Shown here piece after piece: positions 15,596-23,034 of a stretch of 44,163 nt of DNA; position 1 is the stretch's first letter; the number at the start of each line of letters is the position of its first letter. This stretch comes from CAYNLK01 sp964398055. GTDB taxonomy: Bacteria; Chloroflexota; Anaerolineae; 4572-78; J111. The notes beneath the pieces are model-generated. The model did not search any database, was not told the DNA's origin, and saw only the letters and a list, made by a program, of their open reading frames with translations. Location: assembly GCA_964398055.1 (NCBI GenBank), contig CAYNLK010000048.1, positions 1-44,163 on the forward strand, given 5' to 3'. The translations under genes and the position numbers were made by a program.

Positions 15596-18500
15596 CTACT
15601 CAAGGGCCAGAATCTCCTGATTGAGCGGTATCTTGTCCAAAAAATTCTGGCGCTGCTGCGGGTCGGCAATTAAATTAGCGGTCCGCATCAGTTCGTCATA
15701 GGCTGTTTGCCAGTAAGTCCGGGCCGGCTCAACCTGGCCCAGGGCAGCCAGAATTTGGCTGTGGCGGAAATAGATTTCGGCCACGGAAATCTGGGGTGAG
15801 TGGAGGTACGTGCATTGCTCAAGACGCTGCACGGCCAGCTCTGAACTTCTGAGGGCGGCCGGCCAGTCCTCTAACGCCAAAAAGCCCATCGCCCGCAGAT
15901 GGTAGCCCAGGATTTCGTGCTCAAAGTGACCCCCTTCCGCGGCTAATTTGATCAGGCGATTGCTCAGCCGGATGGCATTGGTCAGATTTTCTTCCCCCCC
16001 CAGTAAGCGATAGTTGGCCGACATGGCCTGATAACTTCTGAACATCAAGGTTAAATCATTCTGCTCTTCAGCCTGGCGCAACCCCTGTTCAAGGTAGATG
16101 GCCGCCTCTTCCAACTGGCCGCGCTCCATAAAAACCAGCCCCTGAGAGATAAGGGTGTAAATCTTGCCGCGCAGGTGCTGGGCCGCGTTGAAGATCAGTT
16201 GGGCCTGCTCGTAATAGCGCTGGGCCTGCTCCAGCTCGCCCAGGTTGTACCAGGCGTCGCCCATCCGGTACAGATCCCAGCCCACCTGCAGCGAAGCGCC
16301 GATGGCGTTGGCAATCTCGCGGGCTTCACTATAACGCTGGATGGCGCCGCTGTAATCGTTGATCAACAGAGCCAGCCCACCCAGACCCCACAACACCCAG
16401 GCTTCTTCAATAGGACTGCCGACTTCGCGGATGATCTTCAAGGCTTCACCCAAATAAATCGTGGCTCGTTCAGCATCGTGCAAGGTATCGGTATAAATTT
16501 GCCCGATGAGTTCGGTCAAACGACCCTCAGAACGCCGGTCACCCAGCTCCTGGGCAATGACCAGGGCCTCACTGGCATAGACCATACTCTCCGAGTCCCG
16601 GCGCGTCCACAGCACCCGGGCAATTTGCTCCAAACTGTGCGACTCGCCTCGCCGGTCGTGATGCTGCCGGGCCACCTCGAGGGCCTGGCGGGCCAGTTTT
16701 TCGGCCCGCTTCAACTGGCCAATTTGCCAAAAATGAGTGGCCAACCGCGACATCGCTTCGACCCAACGCTGCTTATCTTGCAGACAGTCGGCCACGCTGA
16801 GCATACCCTGCAAGGCGGCCAGTTGACCGGCCCGGTCACCGATGAGGTTGCAGATGTGTCGCTCCCGGTTCAACAATTCGTATTGCTCGGTTAAATTAGC
16901 TAACAGCGCCTCACCACTTAAATCTGGGGCAATATCCTCCAGAATTTCGCGGGCCTGCCGCTTGAAACGGACCGCTTCAGCATGGGCATAAACCTGGTAG
17001 GCCGCCTGGCCAGCCTGGCGCAGATAGGGCACCGCCCGCTCTTCCTGGGTTCCGGCAATGAAATGATGAGCGACTACGGCCGGGGATAGGACGATAATCC
17101 GGTCAATCGCCAGTTTTTCCATCGCCGCCGCCACTTTTTGGTGCAGTCGCCGCCGTCGCAGCGGGCGCAACTCTTCATACAGATTTTCGCGAATGAGGGC
17201 GTGCTGAAATTGATAATGAATGTTGATGACGCCCTCGGCAGACTGGGCCGGCAAATCTTCAATCCGGCTGACCTCGATCAATTGGTAGCGTAAGGCTTCC
17301 TCGATGGCCCACTGAATCTGCTCGTCGCCCTGCCGGCTGACTTCAGTCAACAGTTCCAGGGTAAAGTTCCGGCCGATGACGGCGGCCATCTGCAACAAGG
17401 CCAGGGTTGAGCGCCTGGTCCGCTTCAACCGCCCGGCCAGCACCGATTTGATCGTGCCCGGCAAGAACAACCGGTCGGTATCCCGTTGTTCCCAGCGGCC
17501 ATCGCGCAGCACAATCTGGCCGTCGGTGGCCAGGCCTTTGATAAGCTCCTCCACAAAAAGCGGATTGCCCTCAGTGGCCTGGTAGATGGAGCTTAAAAAG
17601 TCGGCGCTGACCGTATTGCCCAGGAGGGCTTCCAGCATTTGCCCGACCATGGCCTCAGACAAACGGGGCAACGGCAGCGTGGTGGTCAAGTTAGCCGCGT
17701 TGAGTGACGCAACCAGACGGTTGAGCGGGTTGATTCGTTCCAGAGCCACGTCCTGATACGCGCCCACCACCAACAAAGCGGTTCCGGCTGAACGCAAAAT
17801 CAGCGTCTCTAAAAGGTCAAGACTACCGGGATCGGCCAGGTGCAGGTCGTCAAGCAGCAGCAGGGTGGGCTGCTCCAAAGCCATATTCAACAAAAAGGCG
17901 CTGATCTGCTCCAGCAAACGAGCTCGCTCGGCGGCCGGCTCCAGCGGCGGATTCGGGGAGATATAGCCGATCTTGTCGGCCAACTGGGGCGCCAGTTTGA
18001 CCACCTCACCGGCCACAAAGCCGGGAGCTTGCCGGCGCAATAGTTCCGCCGGCTGGTCGCGCACATAATTGCGCAAAACATTGGCAAAAATGGCATAGGG
18101 ACTGCCGCCGGTCTGCTGTTGAGCTGCGCCGTGCAACACGTAGCCGTCTCGCAGACCGGCGTAAACCTGTACTTCCCGCAGCAACCGGGTTTTACCGATG
18201 CCGGCCTCACCAGTCAGCAGGAGCAACGGTTCCATATCCGGCTCACCAAAGCGGGCCAGGTCCCAGCGGCGTTTGAGTTCAGCCAGCTCCGCTTCCCGGC
18301 CGATGAGTTTGCCGCGGGCAATCCGATCCAACAGGGCCTGGTGAGTGGCGGTAGACTCCAGGCCAGGCGTCTGCTTCTCCACCCCCGCCGTGACTGTTTG
18401 CCCTCCATTTTTGACCCACTCCAGGATTGGAAGCAATTCCTGCCGCACCTCGGTCGCCGTGGCATACCGCTCATCCGGCTGCTTGGCCATCAGTTTGAGG

Positions 18501-19273
18501 ATGATCGCCTGCAAGTCGTCGGGGATGTAGGGATTATAACGTTGGGGCGGCACCACCGGCGCGTGAATGTGCTGGGAAATGATGGTCAGGGGGTCGTCGC
18601 CGGAAAAGGGTCGGCGGCCGGTGAGTAGTTCATACATCATCACGCCAAGAGCATACAGGTCAACCCGGTGATCGCCGGCCTCGCCCAGAGCTAACTCCGG
18701 GGCCAGGTAAGAGGCTGTGCCGGCTACCAAGCCTTCCTGGGTTAGCCGCGACTGGCCCTGGATACGAGCCAGGCCAAAATCCATCACCTTGATCTGCTGT
18801 TCAGGGGTGATCATTACGTTTTCCGGCTTAAGATCACGGTGAATAACGCCGTGCTGGTGCGAATATTCCAACGCAGCCAGGATGCCGTCGATGATCGGTA
18901 GCGACACGTCCAAAGGCATCAGTTCCGGACTATAACTGTTATCCAGCGCCCACAAATCTTCGCCCGGAATGAACTCCATCACCAGAAAGGGCCAGCCGCC
19001 GGCTTCGGCAAAATCGTACAGGGTGATGATATTGGGATGGTTCAAGCGCGCCACCGAGCGGGCCTCACTCCAAAAGCGGTCCATCTCATCAGCGGCCATG
19101 CCGCCGCCGGCCGTAAATAACTTGATGGCGACGATCCGCTGCAATTGCTCGTCTTCGGCCTGAAAAATCACCCCGGCTCCGCCCTGGCCGAGTTGCGCCA
19201 ACAGTCGATAACGATTATTGAGCCTGGCGCCAACCGTCGGGTAAGACGGTTCAGCCTGATGTCGTCTAAACAT
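15596..19273 (-). CDS. Ser/Thr protein kinase fused to AAA ATPase and TPR repeats
   Basis: A signalling giant of 1225 aa. The N-terminal Hanks-type kinase (about 20-290) has the glycine loop GQGGAG, Lys51 (VAIK), the catalytic HRDLKPEN at 145-152, and DFG at 165-167. An AAA/STAND-type ATPase follows with Walker A GEAGIGKT at 355-362 and Walker B LLLLDD ending near 476. The remainder is helical, with tetratricopeptide-like repeats from roughly residue 790 to the end. No DNA-binding or cyclase domain is seen. The start at 19273 has GGGAG on the minus strand (19279-19283); a longer frame to 19315 lacks one. It resembles PknK/MalT-like sensors in which the TPR part senses or docks partners. It is divergent from the M50 protease. 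Target proteins are unknown. Confidence 0.92.
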   Translation of the reverse strand: MFRRHQAEPSYPTVGARLNNRYRLLAQLGQGGAGVIFQAEDEQLQRIVAIKLFTAGGGMAADEMDRFWSEARSVARLNHPNIITLYDFAEAGGWPFLVMEFIPGEDLWALDNSYSPELMPLDVSLPIIDGILAALEYSHQHGVIHRDLKPENVMITPEQQIKVMDFGLARIQGQSRLTQEGLVAGTASYLAPELALGEAGDHRVDLYALGVMMYELLTGRRPFSGDDPLTIISQHIHAPVVPPQRYNPYIPDDLQAIILKLMAKQPDERYATATEVRQELLPILEWVKNGGQTVTAGVEKQTPGLESTATHQALLDRIARGKLIGREAELAELKRRWDLARFGEPDMEPLLLLTGEAGIGKTRLLREVQVYAGLRDGYVLHGAAQQQTGGSPYAIFANVLRNYVRDQPAELLRRQAPGFVAGEVVKLAPQLADKIGYISPNPPLEPAAERARLLEQISAFLLNMALEQPTLLLLDDLHLADPGSLDLLETLILRSAGTALLVVGAYQDVALERINPLNRLVASLNAANLTTTLPLPRLSEAMVGQMLEALLGNTVSADFLSSIYQATEGNPLFVEELIKGLATDGQIVLRDGRWEQRDTDRLFLPGTIKSVLAGRLKRTRRSTLALLQMAAVIGRNFTLELLTEVSRQGDEQIQWAIEEALRYQLIEVSRIEDLPAQSAEGVINIHYQFQHALIRENLYEELRPLRRRRLHQKVAAAMEKLAIDRIIVLSPAVVAHHFIAGTQEERAVPYLRQAGQAAYQVYAHAEAVRFKRQAREILEDIAPDLSGEALLANLTEQYELLNRERHICNLIGDRAGQLAALQGMLSVADCLQDKQRWVEAMSRLATHFWQIGQLKRAEKLARQALEVARQHHDRRGESHSLEQIARVLWTRRDSESMVYASEALVIAQELGDRRSEGRLTELIGQIYTDTLHDAERATIYLGEALKIIREVGSPIEEAWVLWGLGGLALLINDYSGAIQRYSEAREIANAIGASLQVGWDLYRMGDAWYNLGELEQAQRYYEQAQLIFNAAQHLRGKIYTLISQGLVFMERGQLEEAAIYLEQGLRQAEEQNDLTLMFRSYQAMSANYRLLGGEENLTNAIRLSNRLIKLAAEGGHFEHEILGYHLRAMGFLALEDWPAALRSSELAVQRLEQCTYLHSPQISVAEIYFRHSQILAALGQVEPARTYWQTAYDELMRTANLIADPQQRQNFLDKIPLNQEILALE

Positions 19274-19374
19274 GTACGCTCCCTGCCATTGGTGATGATT
19301 GATTCCGGTGGGCAATGATTTTACCTTACGTTACGACCGGATACAAGTTAGATGCTTCCCCCATCGCAATATCT

Positions 19375-19416
19375 GCAAATCGCAAATTACAGATTGCAGA
19401 TTGCAAATTGCAAATT
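19375..19416. repeat. Heptanucleotide tandem repeat, six GCARATT-type units
   Basis: Six consecutive 7-base units: GCAAATC, GCAAATT, ACAGATT, GCAGATT, GCAAATT, GCAAATT. They lie in the 260-base divergent region between the kinase and protease genes, upstream of a possible TATACT at 19480-19485. Heptamer arrays of this style are known in cyanobacteria as STRR repeats; a role here is unknown. A related array occurs at 22892-23009. Confidence 0.75.
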
Positions 19417-19533
19417 GGCAATCTGAAACCGTTAATATCTGTTTAACCAAAATCTACCATATTTCTAATACAACCGGGTTATACTGATGACAAATAAGCT
19501 TAAAGTAGCTCATTTGACTTTGGGAGGAAAACA

Positions 19534-20661
19534 ATGGGTTGGTCAATCAAATTAGGTCGAGTTTTTGGTATTGACGTCAAGATGCACTTCACCTTCGTGC
19601 TCATCCTGGTGTGGGGCGCCTTTGCCTATGGCGGCGACGCCGGCCCACTGTATGGGGTCATGGTTACTCTCGGCCTGTTCACCCTGGTCTTTTTGCATGA
19701 GTTGGGCCACAGCCTGGCGGCAATGCTGTACGGCATTGGGGTAAAAGATATCACCCTGCTGCCAATTGGCGGGGTGGCTCGCCTGGAACGGATGCCGGAG
19801 AAACCGCTCCAGGAACTTGTTGTGGCCTTGGCCGGTCCGGCCGTCAACGTTATTTTGGCGATGATATTACTGCCGGTGATTGTGGCGCTGAGTCTGGTTC
19901 AAGGCGTACCACTGACATTGTATACCTTTACCCAACCTGGCCTGGTCGGTTTTCTGCTCTTTTTGTTGAGCGCCAACGTCTCGCTGGCCATATTCAATAT
20001 GATTCCGGCCTTTCCCCTGGATGGAGGACGGGTCTTCCGGGCGAGTTTGGGTTTTTTCACCTCTTACCAGCAGGCTACCCAAGTTGCCGCGCTGGTGGGA
20101 CGGGTACTGGCCATCGGCTTGGGGCTGGTCGCCATCTTTAGCGGCCAAATCTGGCTGGCGCTGATTGCCCTGTTCATCTTCCTGGTGGGAGGCCAGGAAG
20201 CCCAGGCAGTGGCGGCCCGGAGCGTGTTGCGACAGGCTCGGGCCGGGCAGTTGGTAGCCCAAAACACAGTGGCGCTGCCCCCGCAGGTCACCGTTGGTCA
20301 GGTCGCCTCAATGTTATTCAGTACCCGGCAAGATGATTTTGTGGTAATGAACCCGGTGAACGGCGAGTTGATGGGGGTGTTGCCCAGCGGCGCGTTGAAG
20401 CAGGCCCTCCAACAGGGTCAATGGGACCGCCGGGTGTCTGAGATCATGCAACCGGCCAGGCATATCCCAACGGTGGCCAGTACCGACCCCCTGGATGAAG
20501 TTCAGGACAGGTTGAGCCAAACCTCCAGCCGGGTCGCCGCCGTGTACGACGGGTTGCACTTTAGAGGCTTAATTTCCCTGGACGATATTTACCGGACCTT
20601 CCGGCTACTATCCCAACAGGCCGGCAGCGGTCGGCGAGTCGGCTGGCAGACGACAGGGTAG
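19534..20661 (+). CDS. M50 site-2 protease with C-terminal CBS domains
   Basis: A 375-aa integral membrane zinc metalloprotease. Zinc-ligand motif HELGH is at residues 55-59 in the second hydrophobic segment, and the third ligand is Asp163 in FPLDGGR. Several membrane helices cover 1-225, followed by a pair of CBS domains (about 235-365) that in this family bind nucleotides and regulate activity. It would cleave membrane-embedded substrates such as anti-sigma factors or pro-sigma proteins, but no such gene lies nearby. ATG 19534 has GGGAGG seven bases upstream. The gene is followed by a terminator at 20683. Family members include SpoIVFB and archaeal MjS2P. Confidence 0.93.
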   Translation: MGWSIKLGRVFGIDVKMHFTFVLILVWGAFAYGGDAGPLYGVMVTLGLFTLVFLHELGHSLAAMLYGIGVKDITLLPIGGVARLERMPEKPLQELVVALAGPAVNVILAMILLPVIVALSLVQGVPLTLYTFTQPGLVGFLLFLLSANVSLAIFNMIPAFPLDGGRVFRASLGFFTSYQQATQVAALVGRVLAIGLGLVAIFSGQIWLALIALFIFLVGGQEAQAVAARSVLRQARAGQLVAQNTVALPPQVTVGQVASMLFSTRQDDFVVMNPVNGELMGVLPSGALKQALQQGQWDRRVSEIMQPARHIPTVASTDPLDEVQDRLSQTSSRVAAVYDGLHFRGLISLDDIYRTFRLLSQQAGSGRRVGWQTTG

Positions 20662-20682
20662 TCGATGAACTCAGAAAAATGG

Positions 20683-20717
20683 CGGGGTAGGTGGAAGTCT
20701 GGCCTACCCCGTTTATA
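20683..20717 (+). terminator. Intrinsic terminator after the M50 protease gene
   Basis: Exact 9-base arms CGGGGTAGG (20683-20691) and its complement (20703-20711), an 11-base loop, and a T-rich tail (TTTATATTT). A half copy of the dispersed palindrome family (AAGCGCCGGTCACC, 20721-20734) follows directly. Confidence 0.75.
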
Positions 20718-20759
20718 TTTAAGCGCCGGTCACCTTACGCCTCCCCCTGAAACTATTTC

Positions 20760-20787
20760 TTGACAAATAATTGAACCTCAATATAAT
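20760..20787 (+). promoter_or_regulatory. Consensus promoter and candidate operator for the MarR-RND operon
   Basis: Perfect TTGACA (20760-20765), a 16-base spacer and perfect TATAAT (20782-20787). The spacer carries an inverted repeat ATTGA-ACC-TCAAT (20770-20782), and TAAATATTTA (20797-20806) lies near the predicted start of transcription. Either could be the site of autorepression by the MarR protein encoded next. Confidence 0.7.
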
Positions 20788-20845
20788 TTCGTCCGCTAAA
20801 TATTTATTCCTCGAAATTTTAGGAAAGGATCTTTACCCCTAATAC

Positions 20846-21406
20846 ATGACTGTTGCAATAACTCAAGCTCGAGCCGACAGGATCAAAATCCTTAGGAACT
20901 CTTTTCAGGCCTTAATGTGGATTGCCCATCGCCAATTCTCCCAGCGTTTGCAATCTTTCGGTTTAACGATACCGCAGTTCATCACGTTGGCTTCACTGGC
21001 GGCTCACAAGCGGGCCTGTACCATGAGTGACTTAACGAACGTGACTATGCACGACCCCCCCACTATGACCGGTATTGTCGACCGGCTGGTCCGGATGAAA
21101 CTGGTTGAACGCACCCGCAGCGAAACCGACCGCCGGGTCGTCTTGGTCCGGGCCACCGAAACAGGCGTCAGTTTGGTGCATCAAATCAAGGACGAGATGA
21201 TGGAGGAAGAGTTCAACATGTACTCAGCCCTGACCGATGACGACCTGACCGCAGTGGAACGATTGCTCAAACAAAAGCTACGGCTATATGTCGGCCAATA
21301 CCGCTCCTTACCGGATGAAGCGATGGACACCGAGCTGGAAAGATTGCAGCAACTCATTAATGACCCAATCCAATATAGCAAACTGGAAAACGAAGTCAAA
21401 GCTTGA
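20846..21406 (+). CDS. MarR-family transcriptional regulator
   Basis: A 186-aa winged-helix regulator. Helices at 10-40 form the dimer part; LTIPQFITLASLAAHKRACTMSDLTNVTMHDPPTMTGIVDRLV spans the DNA-binding helix-turn-helix, and RTRSETDRRVVLVRATETG forms the wing, ending near residue 110. The C-terminal 60 residues complete the dimer interface and add a charged tail. The first ATG, 20846, is used; AAAGGA is about 15 bases upstream, an unusually long spacing. It is the first gene of a likely operon with an RND adaptor and pump, the classic arrangement in which the regulator represses the pump until a drug or metabolite binds. The ligand is unknown. Confidence 0.9.
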   Translation: MTVAITQARADRIKILRNSFQALMWIAHRQFSQRLQSFGLTIPQFITLASLAAHKRACTMSDLTNVTMHDPPTMTGIVDRLVRMKLVERTRSETDRRVVLVRATETGVSLVHQIKDEMMEEEFNMYSALTDDDLTAVERLLKQKLRLYVGQYRSLPDEAMDTELERLQQLINDPIQYSKLENEVKA

Positions 21407-21489
21407 CCGTAAAGCCAGTTTCGCCGCCAAAACCACATTATTCCAAAAGAAATCATCGGAAAACTAAATTAGACCGGAGATAACCTACC

Positions 21490-22887
21490 ATGAGAAAACT
21501 TTCAATCATTATGTTTGTTTTGTTAGTGGGAGCAACCTTGTTCATCACCGCCTGCGGCTCACAACCGGTGGAAAAAGCAGTAGCCCAGGCCGCGCCTCAA
21601 GAAAATACACCGGAGGCAGTTACACCGGTTGAAGTTGCCACCGTTGAAACAGGCGATATTGCCCTGATCTACGCCTATGCCGGTAACCTCCAATCCAAAG
21701 ATGAGGTAAACATTATGCCCGCGGCCTCTGGCCGGGTTGAGTCCGTCCTGGTGGAAGTGGGGGATGAGGTTAAAAGCGGCGACCCTATCGCCACCATCGA
21801 ACGAGACCGCTACATCGAGCAAGTCAGGCAGGCTCAAGCAGCCCTGACCACAGCCAAGTTGAACCTGGCGAAAATGGAATTAGGCTCTCGACCGGAAGAG
21901 ATTGCCGCGGCGCAGGCTGCGGTTCAACTGGCCAAAGCAGCCTTGAATGATGTCGCCAACATCAATGATAACGAGCGGACCGCAGCCTCGGCCGCCTTAG
22001 CTCAGGCCCAGATTGCTTTACGCAAAGCCCAGAGCGATTATGACAAGATTGCCTGGGCGGGTGATGTCGGTCAAACGCGGGAGGCGCAAGCCCTGGAACA
22101 GGCCACCGTCAATTATGAAAACGCCCTGGCGGCCTACAACCTGCAAACCAATCCCAGCGACTCGCAATTAGCCCCTTTAATGGCTCAACTGACCCAGGCT
22201 GAATTGGCTCTGGCCCTCAGGCTGCAACCCTTCCGGGCGATTGATTTTGAAATTGCCAAAACCGCCATCGAACAGGCCGAGTCCGGCCTGGCCATGGCCA
22301 ATCTTCAACTGGACGAAACAACCGTCAAAGCGCCCTTTGATGGCGTGATTGCGGAACTGTACATCACCGAAGGCAGCACCGTTGGGCCGCAAGGGCCAAT
22401 CGCCCGGCAGGTATCTAACCAGGTCGAAGCCTCAATTGAAGTGGAGGAGAGCCGCATCAGCCAGATTTTTGATGGACAGAGCGCCTCGCTGCAAGTCACC
22501 GCTTACCCGGATCAAGAGTTCCCGGCGGCAGTCACCAGCGTCGCGCCCGTGGCCGACAAAGATACCCGAACTTTTACCGTTAAAATTACCCCAGTCGATG
22601 CCGAAGGGCGTCTCCGCAGCGGGATGTACGCCAATGCCCGGCTGCTGATTGATGAAAAGAAAGGTACCCTGCTGGTGCCGCGCGATGCCATCACCTTGAT
22701 TGACAACCAGCCAACGGTTTACGTTGTCAACGGTGACCGGGTTGAGCAACGCAATGTTACAACCGGGCTGGCCAACAACGGCCAGATAGAAATTCTGTCA
22801 GGTCTGCAGCCCGGCGACACGGTCGTGATTGCGGGCCAACCCAATCTCGTCGATGGGGCCAAGATTGAGGTTGTCAATCGGTTGTAA
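21490..22887 (+). CDS. RND efflux adaptor (membrane fusion protein), lipoprotein
   Basis: A 465-aa periplasmic adaptor type protein. A lipoprotein signal ends at Cys22 (LFITAC). The biotinyl-lipoyl half-motif VESVLVEVGDEVKSGDPIATIE lies near 79-99, followed by an extended Ala/Gln-rich coiled-coil hairpin (about 105-270), the second lipoyl half PFDGVIAELYITEGSTVGP, a beta-barrel, and a membrane-proximal domain ending GLQPGDTVVIAGQ. The gene starts at ATG 21490 with GGAGA upstream and is 83 bases after the MarR gene. It pairs with the RND pump downstream. No TolC-like gene is nearby; in a single-membrane bacterium the adaptor would hand substrate to the outside directly, which is inference. Confidence 0.92.
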   Translation: MRKLSIIMFVLLVGATLFITACGSQPVEKAVAQAAPQENTPEAVTPVEVATVETGDIALIYAYAGNLQSKDEVNIMPAASGRVESVLVEVGDEVKSGDPIATIERDRYIEQVRQAQAALTTAKLNLAKMELGSRPEEIAAAQAAVQLAKAALNDVANINDNERTAASAALAQAQIALRKAQSDYDKIAWAGDVGQTREAQALEQATVNYENALAAYNLQTNPSDSQLAPLMAQLTQAELALALRLQPFRAIDFEIAKTAIEQAESGLAMANLQLDETTVKAPFDGVIAELYITEGSTVGPQGPIARQVSNQVEASIEVEESRISQIFDGQSASLQVTAYPDQEFPAAVTSVAPVADKDTRTFTVKITPVDAEGRLRSGMYANARLLIDEKKGTLLVPRDAITLIDNQPTVYVVNGDRVEQRNVTTGLANNGQIEILSGLQPGDTVVIAGQPNLVDGAKIEVVNRL

Positions 22888-22891
22888 AAGG

Positions 22892-23009
22892 GGCAAGTAG
22901 CAGGTTGCAAAGTCGCAAGGTCGCAAGGCCGCAAGTTTCAGGTAGCAAATGCCACCTGTAACCTGTTACCTGCGACCTGCCACCTGTGACCTGCGACTTG
23001 TAACCTGCA
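22892..23009. repeat. Inverted arrays of heptamer repeats in the RND operon
   Basis: From 22954 to 23009 eight exact 7-base units of the form ACCTGYN (or ACTTGTA) follow one another. Between 22892 and about 22945 the complementary type occurs (GCAAGTA, GCAGGTT, GCAAGGT and similar, less regular). The two halves face each other, so the 147-base gap between adaptor and pump genes can fold into a large hairpin in the mRNA. The units read on the other strand are GCAGGTN-like, related to the GCARATT array at 19375. Confidence 0.8.
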
Positions 23010-23034
23010 ACATTTTGAAAGGATACATTATCTT

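Noticed and set aside
16175..16894. 239-codon plus-strand frame opposite the kinase-AAA-TPR gene
   Set aside because: Shadow of the TPR-coding region; no start signal or family pattern.
22892..23011. CRISPR array between the RND adaptor and pump genes
   Set aside because: The repeats are 7 bases with no spacers, so they are a tandem heptamer array, not a CRISPR.
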